Shown here piece after piece: positions 26,324 through 32,356 of a stretch of 32,356 bases of DNA. The position numbers and the translations under genes were made by a program. The notes under the pieces are model-generated. The model had not been told where the DNA came from. It saw only the letters and a program-made list of their open reading frames with translations, and ran no database searches. Each line of letters begins with the position of its first letter. The stretch's first letter is position 1. This stretch comes from Heterostelium multicystogenum (taxonomy: Eukaryota > Evosea > Eumycetozoa > Acytosteliales > Acytosteliaceae): contig RCNN01000257.1 of the NCBI GenBank assembly GCA_003667245.1, positions 1 to 32,356 on the forward strand, written 5' to 3'.

Positions 26324-27303
26324 TTACTGCTCCTCAGCTGCCTTGTCTCCATGGGACAGGCTGTAAACATACGCCGCCAGCAAGTGCACCTTGTCATTTG
26401 CCCTGCAACTGCTCCTGGCGCAGGCATCTGCCTTGACGGCCATAACGGATGGTCTGCTGCAGTTGCGCGAAGCTCGAACCGTAGATGAACGCGCCAGGGT
26501 GGGTCAGGTCAGGCGCGCCCATGGCGGGTGTACCTTTACCGGCGGGACCGTGGCACGCCACGCAGTTGGCGGCGAAGAGTTTCTCGCCGTTGGCCACGTC
26601 TGCCTTCGCGCCTTCCGGCAATTTGCGGCCATCGAGGTTGGTCACCACAAAGCCGGCCACATCGGCCACGCCTTGCTCGCCAATGACTTCGGCCCACGCC
26701 GGCATCACCGCGTGGCGGCCCTTCATGATGGTTTCCTTGATGGTGGCCGGGTCGCCGCCCCAGCGCCAGTCGGAGTCGGTCAGGTTGGGGAAGCCGTAGG
26801 CACCCTTGGCGTCGGAACCGTGGCACACCGAGCAGTTGGAGGCGAACAGGCGGCCACCCATCTTCAAGGCTTGCGGGTCCTTGGCCACTTCTTCGATCGG
26901 CATGGCGGCGAACTTGGCGAAGATCGGCCCGAACCGGGCGTCTGACTTGGCCATTTCTTTTTCCCATTCGTGCACGCCGGTCCATCCGGTCTGGCCATTG
27001 GCAAAACGGGGTTTGCTTGTCGTTGTCGAGGTAGTTGTAGCCCGGCAGCAGGCCTTTCCAGTTGCCCAGGCCAGGGTACAGCGCCAGGTAACCGAGGGCG
27101 AAGATGATGGTGCCGACGAACAGCATGAACCACCATTTGGGCAGCGGGTTGTCGTACTCCTCGATGCCGTCGAACGAGTGGCCGACGGTTTCATCGGTTT
27201 GCTCGGCGCGCTGGCCCTTGCGGGTCGACAGCAGCAGCCAGGTCAGGGCGAAAATGGTACCCAGACTGAGGACTGTGACGTACAGACTCCAGAACGTAGT
27301 CAT
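26324..27303 (-). CDS. ccoP1: CcoP1, di-haem cytochrome c subunit of cbb3 oxidase (frameshifted)
   Basis: Passes electrons from cytochrome c to CcoO/CcoN. The N-terminal part has two membrane helices ([40 protein letters not shown]) joined by [15 protein letters not shown]. Two class I cytochrome c domains follow with haem motifs CSVCH (about 26820) and CVACH (about 26560) and Met-ligand regions. The end reads [20 protein letters not shown] and stops at 26324. Frames change near 27005, 26430 and 26408. Its ATG overlaps the ccoQ1 stop by four bases. The last 90 bp may have been replaced during insertion of the neighbouring cassette. Confidence 0.93.
26365..26393. repeat. 29-bp direct repeat, copy in intact ccoP1
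   Basis: The second copy of the repeat at 25127-25155, here inside the working 3' end of ccoP1. The equivalent stretch of ccoP2 (30067-30095) differs at three positions. Confidence 0.85.
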
Positions 27304-27485
27304 TCTTTGTTACTCCTAGACGCTTCCACGACGTGCTTGATGGCTTCGGGATCATCCGCGAAGGGCAGCAACGTCGCGTCTTCAAACTCCGACTTGCGCT
27401 TGGGGCTGAACACCCACAAGGCCAGGCCGATAAAGGCCACCATCACGACAACGGTGCCCAGGCCTCGAATCATCCCGATATCCAT
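27300..27485 (-). CDS. ccoQ1: CcoQ1, small cbb3 oxidase subunit
   Basis: A single-helix subunit that stabilises the complex. 61 residues: [20 protein letters not shown] and [17 protein letters not shown], with the FSPKRK membrane-exit motif and a C-terminal [11 protein letters not shown] shared with ccoQ2 as LLPFADEP. The ATG at 27485 gives the usual MDIG start. A GTG at 27494 overlapping the ccoO1 stop is possible. Intact. Confidence 0.9.
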   Translation of the reverse strand: MDIGMIRGLGTVVVMVAFIGLALWVFSPKRKSEFEDATLLPFADDPEAIKHVVEASRSNKE

Positions 27486-27490
27486 CCAGA

Positions 27491-28098
27491 TCACCGTTTG
27501 CTTTTGATAATGGTGCCAAGGCCTTGCAAGTAGGCCACCAGTGCGTCCATTTCGGTCTTGCCCTTCACGGCCGCTGCCGCACCGGCGATGTCTTCGTCGG
27601 TGTAGGGCACGCCCAGGGTGCGCAAGACTTCCATCTTCTTGGCGGTGTCCTTGCCGTCGAGTTTGTTTTCGACCAGGAACGGGTACGCCGGCATTTTCGA
27701 TTCGGGCACCACGTTGCGCGGGTTGTACAAGTGCGCACGCTGCCAGTCATCGGAGTAACGACCGCCGACCCGGGCCAGGTCCGGGCCGGTACGCTTGGAA
27801 CCCCACAGGAATGGGTGGTCCCACACGCTTTCACCGGCGACCGAGTAGTGGCCGTAGCGTTCGGTTTCGGCGCGGAACGGGCGGATCATCTGCGAGTGGC
27901 AGCCGACACAACCGTTGGCGATGTAGACGTCGCGGCCTTCCAGTTCAAGGGCGGTGCGCGGCTTCATGCCTTCCACCGGCTTGTTGGTCACGTCCTGGAA
28001 AAACAGCGGAACGATCTGGGTCAGGCCGCCGATACTCACGGCGATGACCATGAAGAAGGCAGCAGGCCGATATTCTTCTCGACTACTTCATGCTTCAT
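27491..28098 (-). CDS. ccoO1: CcoO1, mono-haem cytochrome c subunit (one frameshift)
   Basis: A membrane-anchored cytochrome c, 202 residues after restoring one G near 28058. The N-terminal anchor ([13 protein letters not shown], then [20 protein letters not shown]) precedes [20 protein letters not shown] with the CVGCH haem site. The later region has [20 protein letters not shown] with the Met ligand. Its ATG shares one base with the ccoN1 stop (TGATG), so the operon is translationally coupled. Confidence 0.94.
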
Positions 28099-29540
28099 CA
28101 GTGAGCTCCCACAACGGCGATCTTGGTAGCGGCTTCGGCTTCTACAGGGTCGGAGGCACGCACGGTGCGCCACACGTTGTAGGCCATGAACAGCATGCCG
28201 CTGGCAAAGATCGCACCGCCCAGGGCGCGCACGATGTAACCCGGATGGCTGGCTTGCAGCCCTTCGACGAAGGAGTAGGTGAGGGTGCCGTCATCGTTGA
28301 TTGCACGCCACATCAGGCCCTGGGTGATGCCGTTGACCCACATCGAGGCGATGTAGAGCACGGTACCGATGGTGGCCAGCCAGAAGTGCGTGTTGATCAG
28401 GCTGACGCTGTGCATCTGCGCACGGCCGAACAGTTTCGGGATCATGTGGTACAGCGCGCCGATGGAAATCATCGCTACCCAACCGAGGGCGCCGGCGTGT
28501 ACGTGGCCGATGGTCCAGTCGGTGTAGTGGGACAGCGAGTTGACCGTCTTGATGGCCATCATCGGGCCTTCGAAGGTCGACATGCCGTAGAACGCCAGGG
28601 AGACCACCAGGAACCGCAGGATCGGGTCGGTGCGCAATTTATGCCAGGCGCCCGACAGGGTCATCATGCCGTTGATCATGCCGCCCCAGCTTGGCGCGAG
28701 CAGGATGATCGACATCGCCATGCCCAGGGACTGGGCCCAGTCCGGCAATGCGGTGTAGTGCAGGTGGTGCGGACCGGCCCAGATGTACAGGGTGATCAGG
28801 GCCCAGAAGTGCACGATGGACAGGCGATAGGAGTAGATCGGACGCTCGGCCTGTTTTCGGCACGAAGTAGTACATCATCCCCAGGAAGCCGGTGGTGAGG
28901 AAGAACCTACGGCGTTGTGGCCGTACCACCACTGGATCATTGCGTCCGTCGCACCGGCGTAGGCCGAGTAGGACTTGAAGAAGCTGACCGGCAAGGACGC
29001 ATGGTTGACGATATGCAGCATCGCCGTCACCAGGATAAACGCCCCGTAGAACCAGTTGCCGACATAGATGTGCTTGGTCTTGCGCTTGACGATGGTGCCG
29101 AAGAACACCACTGCGTAGGTCACCCAGACAATCGCCAGCAAAATGGCGATCGGCCATTCCAGCTCGGCGTATTCCTTGGTGGTGGTGTAGCCCAGCGGCA
29201 GGGTGACGATCGCGCCCACGATGACCGCTTGCCAACCCCAGAAGGTAAAGGCCGCCAGTGCATCGGAAATCAGTCGCGTTTGGCAGGTTCGCTGCACGAC
29301 GTAATAAGAAGTGGCAAACAGTGCACATCCACCGAAGGCGAAAATCACCAGGTTGGTGTGCAACGGGCGCAGGCGTCCAAATGTCGTCCATGGCAGGCCA
29401 AAATTCAACTCTGGCCAAACCAGTTGCGAGGCAATGAAAACGCCGAGCCCCATGCCAAGGATCCCCCAGACCACCGTCATAATGGCGAACTGGCGGACTA
29501 CCTTATAGTTATAAGCAGTCGGACTGATTGCTGTGCTCAT
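28098..29540 (-). CDS. ccoN1: CcoN1, catalytic subunit of cbb3 oxidase (two frameshifts)
   Basis: Haem-copper subunit that reduces oxygen at high affinity. About 480 residues, with around 12 membrane helices. Metal-ligand histidines are visible in [36 protein letters not shown] (copper B pair) and [15 protein letters not shown] (haem ligands). The ATG at 29540 opens [20 protein letters not shown]. Breaks lie near 28908 (after NAVG) and 28853 (before [20 protein letters not shown]). The product closely resembles the partial CcoN2 at the right edge. Upstream lie about 430 bp with no gene. Confidence 0.95.
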
Positions 29541-29969
29541 TCTAAGGTTCCACGGTTTAGTTTTTTTATAGGGTAAAAATCGGTCGCAAGTATGGAGAAA
29601 GCAAGATTCCATTGCAACGCAAGGTGACCTGCGTCAATGCGTTCCAAACCAGATTCTGCGCCCTTTCCATGTTTGGCGTAAGGACAAAATTCAGGGTTAA
29701 AAGCTGACGACTTGGACAGGATTTTAAAACGGGTCGAAGGTACTTGTAACTGAGTGTGTGTAAACAAGCAGCTCGGGTGACGAATGGCCAGTGGCACGAC
29801 AGCCGGTAGGTACCAGCCTTTGCGCCTGTCATCGAGCAGAAATGTTTCAACCCATCGAGTGCAAGTCGGCCGTCGACCGGCCAATGCCAGTCCACTGTGC
29901 AAACAAGCGTAGACCCGAATGGCAGGAGGGGAAAGTCAGCGATCGGAAGGGTGCGACAATGGGTCGCAA
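29541..29969. other. Long non-coding gap upstream of ccoN1
   Basis: Open frames here lack start signals and any recognisable content. The region must hold the ccoN1 promoter. I see a weak FNR-like site at 29624-29637 but cannot place -35/-10 boxes with confidence. Confidence 0.6.
29624..29637 (-). promoter_or_regulatory. Weak Anr-like site upstream of ccoN1
   Basis: On the minus strand TTGAC-GCAG-GTCAC, seven of ten matches to the FNR consensus, centred about 90 bp before the ccoN1 ATG. The first oxidase operon of P. aeruginosa is known not to depend strongly on Anr, so a weak site would fit. Confidence 0.25.
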
Positions 29970-30000
29970 AAAAGCCGCGCCTGAATCAGGCGCGGCTTTT
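29970..30000. terminator. Terminator after ccoP2
   Basis: A perfect palindrome AAAAGCCGCGCCTGA (29970-29984) and its complement (29986-30000), with a further T-run on the minus side. It lies 14 bp past the ccoP2 stop and separates the two oxidase operons. Confidence 0.9.
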
Positions 30001-30013
30001 GGGTGGTGCAGGA

Positions 30014-30965
30014 TTACTCGGGTTGGTTGTCAGGCGTTGCGCCATCAGCATTGTGGGACAGGCTGTAAACATAGGCGGCCAGCAGGTGCACCTTGTCATT
30101 GCCTTGCAGTACTTCCTGCGCAGCATCTGGCCCTGGCGGCCGTGGCGAATGGTCTGCTGGCAACTGCGCCAGGCTGGTGCCGTAGATAAAGCCACCTGGC
30201 TGCGTCAGGTTCGGCGCGCCCATGGCTTCCACGCCATGGCCTTCCGGCCCGTGGCAGGCGACACAGGTGGTGCTGAATGCCACTTGGCCCGCGGCGACAT
30301 CCGCGGTGCTGTCCGCCGGCAGCGGCAGGCCTGCCAATTCATGGCGCACGTAGGCTGCGACGTTCTTCACACCGTCCTCACCCAGCACTTCACCCCAGGC
30401 CGGCATCGCGGCATGACGGCCATTCATGATGGTCATCTTGATTGCATCCGCCGAACCGCCCCAGCGCCAGATGTTGTCTGCAAGGTTCGGGAAGCCGTAG
30501 GCGCCCTTGGCGTCCGAGCCATGGCACACCGCGCAGTTGGAGGCGAACAGGCGGCCGCCCATTTTCAGCGCCTGTGGGTCCTTGGCGACTTCTTCCACCG
30601 GCATGGCCGCGAATTTGGCGAAAGATCGGCCCGAATTTGGCGTCGGCCTTGGCCATCTCCTTGTCCCATTCCTTGGTTCTGGGTCCAGCCATCTTCATAG
30701 CCCGGCAATACGCCTTTCCAGTTGCCCAGGCCCGGGTAGAGGATCAGGTAGCCGACGGCAAACACCAGGGTGCCGGCGAACAGCATGAACCACCATTGTG
30801 GCAGCGGGTTGTCGTACTCCTCGATCCCGTCGAAGGCGTGGCCCATGGTCTGGTCCACGCTGCCCTTGGTCTCTGGCCCTTGCGGGTGCCGATCAACAGC
30901 CAGGTCAGGCCGATCAGGCTGCCGAGGGTCAGTACACAGATCCATGTACTCCAGAAGGTAGTCAT
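30014..30965 (-). CDS. ccoP2: CcoP2, di-haem cytochrome c subunit (frameshifted)
   Basis: Second-operon counterpart of CcoP1. N-terminal helix [20 protein letters not shown], second helix [20 protein letters not shown] with [15 protein letters not shown] before it, and haem motifs CAVCH (about 30530) and CVACH (about 30255). The end [20 protein letters not shown] extends to a tail [10 protein letters not shown], unlike CcoP1. Frames change near 30875, 30690, 30622 and 30150. The ATG overlaps the ccoQ2 stop. Middle sequences are near-identical to CcoP1, while the linker and tail differ, so it is a true paralogue. Confidence 0.93.
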
Positions 30966-31168
30966 GGCCGGTTGCTCCTTGTTGCAGGCTCTTCTTGAGC
31001 GTCGGGGTTGGCGGTAAGCGGTTCATCGGCAAACGGCAGCAGGCACGCCTCGGCGAACTCTGCGTTGCGCCGGGAGTTGAACAACCACAGCGACAGGCCG
31101 ATGAAGGCGATGGCCACGACCAGCGTGCCAAGCCCGCGGATGGTTCCAGCGTCGAATTCAAATCCCAT
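30962..31168 (-). CDS. ccoQ2: CcoQ2, small cbb3 oxidase subunit
   Basis: Intact, 68 residues. One membrane helix ([20 protein letters not shown]) followed by [20 protein letters not shown]. It has a longer N-terminus and C-terminus than CcoQ1. It begins three bases after the ccoO2 stop and overlaps ccoP2 by four. Confidence 0.9.
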   Translation of the reverse strand: MGFEFDAGTIRGLGTLVVAIAFIGLSLWLFNSRRNAEFAEACLLPFADEPLTANPDAQEEPATRSNRP

Positions 31169-31171
31169 GGC

Positions 31172-32356
<1,185 letters not shown>

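Noticed and set aside
29537..29902. Minus-strand open frames of 109 and 121 residues upstream of ccoN1
   Set aside because: No credible start signals, no recognisable content, and the two overlap in different frames. The region is more likely the long ccoN1 promoter and leader.

Overview
The window comes from a Pseudomonas of the fluorescens type. The protein sequences, the high GC content, the REPIN repeats and the gene order dnaX-ybaB-recR ... apt-anr-hemN-ccoSIHG-ccoPQON all fit. Nearly every gene longer than about 500 bp is broken by one-base insertions or deletions, mostly in short homopolymers, and this includes dnaX, which should be essential. I therefore read most frameshifts as sequencing or assembly errors. 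I give each gene its full reconstructed span and note where the frame breaks. Positions of breaks are accurate to a few bases.

Left part (1-9000). The window opens on the left end of an IS30-family element (1-1068). It has cut off an upstream gene, of which only the last codons survive (to 1123). Then come a secreted protein with an SH3-like tail, a LysR regulator divergent from an EamA-type exporter, a glyoxalase-fold protein, and an XRE regulator with a possible small upstream ORF. An Aer-type energy-taxis receptor is followed by a PAS-GGDEF-EAL cyclic-di-GMP enzyme, and then a periplasmic solute-binding-like protein.

Centre (9100-17100). This is a housekeeping block: dnaX, ybaB, an NADP-dependent MDR oxidoreductase, recR, an acyl-CoA dehydrogenase with a TetR-type operator candidate, apt, anr, and a small coiled-coil protein. 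Repeats of several REPIN families sit between the genes.

Right part (17000-32356, almost all minus strand). This is the microaerobic respiration cluster: hemN with a perfect Anr box, a TauE/SafE-like membrane protein, the cbb3 oxidase assembly genes ccoS, ccoI, ccoH and ccoG, then two tandem cbb3 oxidase operons, ccoN1O1Q1P1 and ccoN2O2Q2P2. The second runs off the right edge. Anr senses low oxygen, HemN makes haem without oxygen, CcoGHIS supplies copper and assembles the enzyme, and CcoNOQP is the terminal oxidase.

The unusual part is 24250-26310, between ccoP1 and ccoG, which are usually neighbours. It holds a Phd/PIN-domain toxin-antitoxin pair, a decayed second copy of the ccoP 3' end with its own terminator, and a lower-GC gene on the opposite strand whose product resembles the repeat domain of HrpK/HrpF/NolX type III secretion proteins. 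A degenerate Hrp-box-like sequence lies upstream of it. A 29-bp perfect direct repeat inside the ccoP 3' ends brackets this gene, as if a cassette had entered the 3' end of ccoP1 and replaced it.
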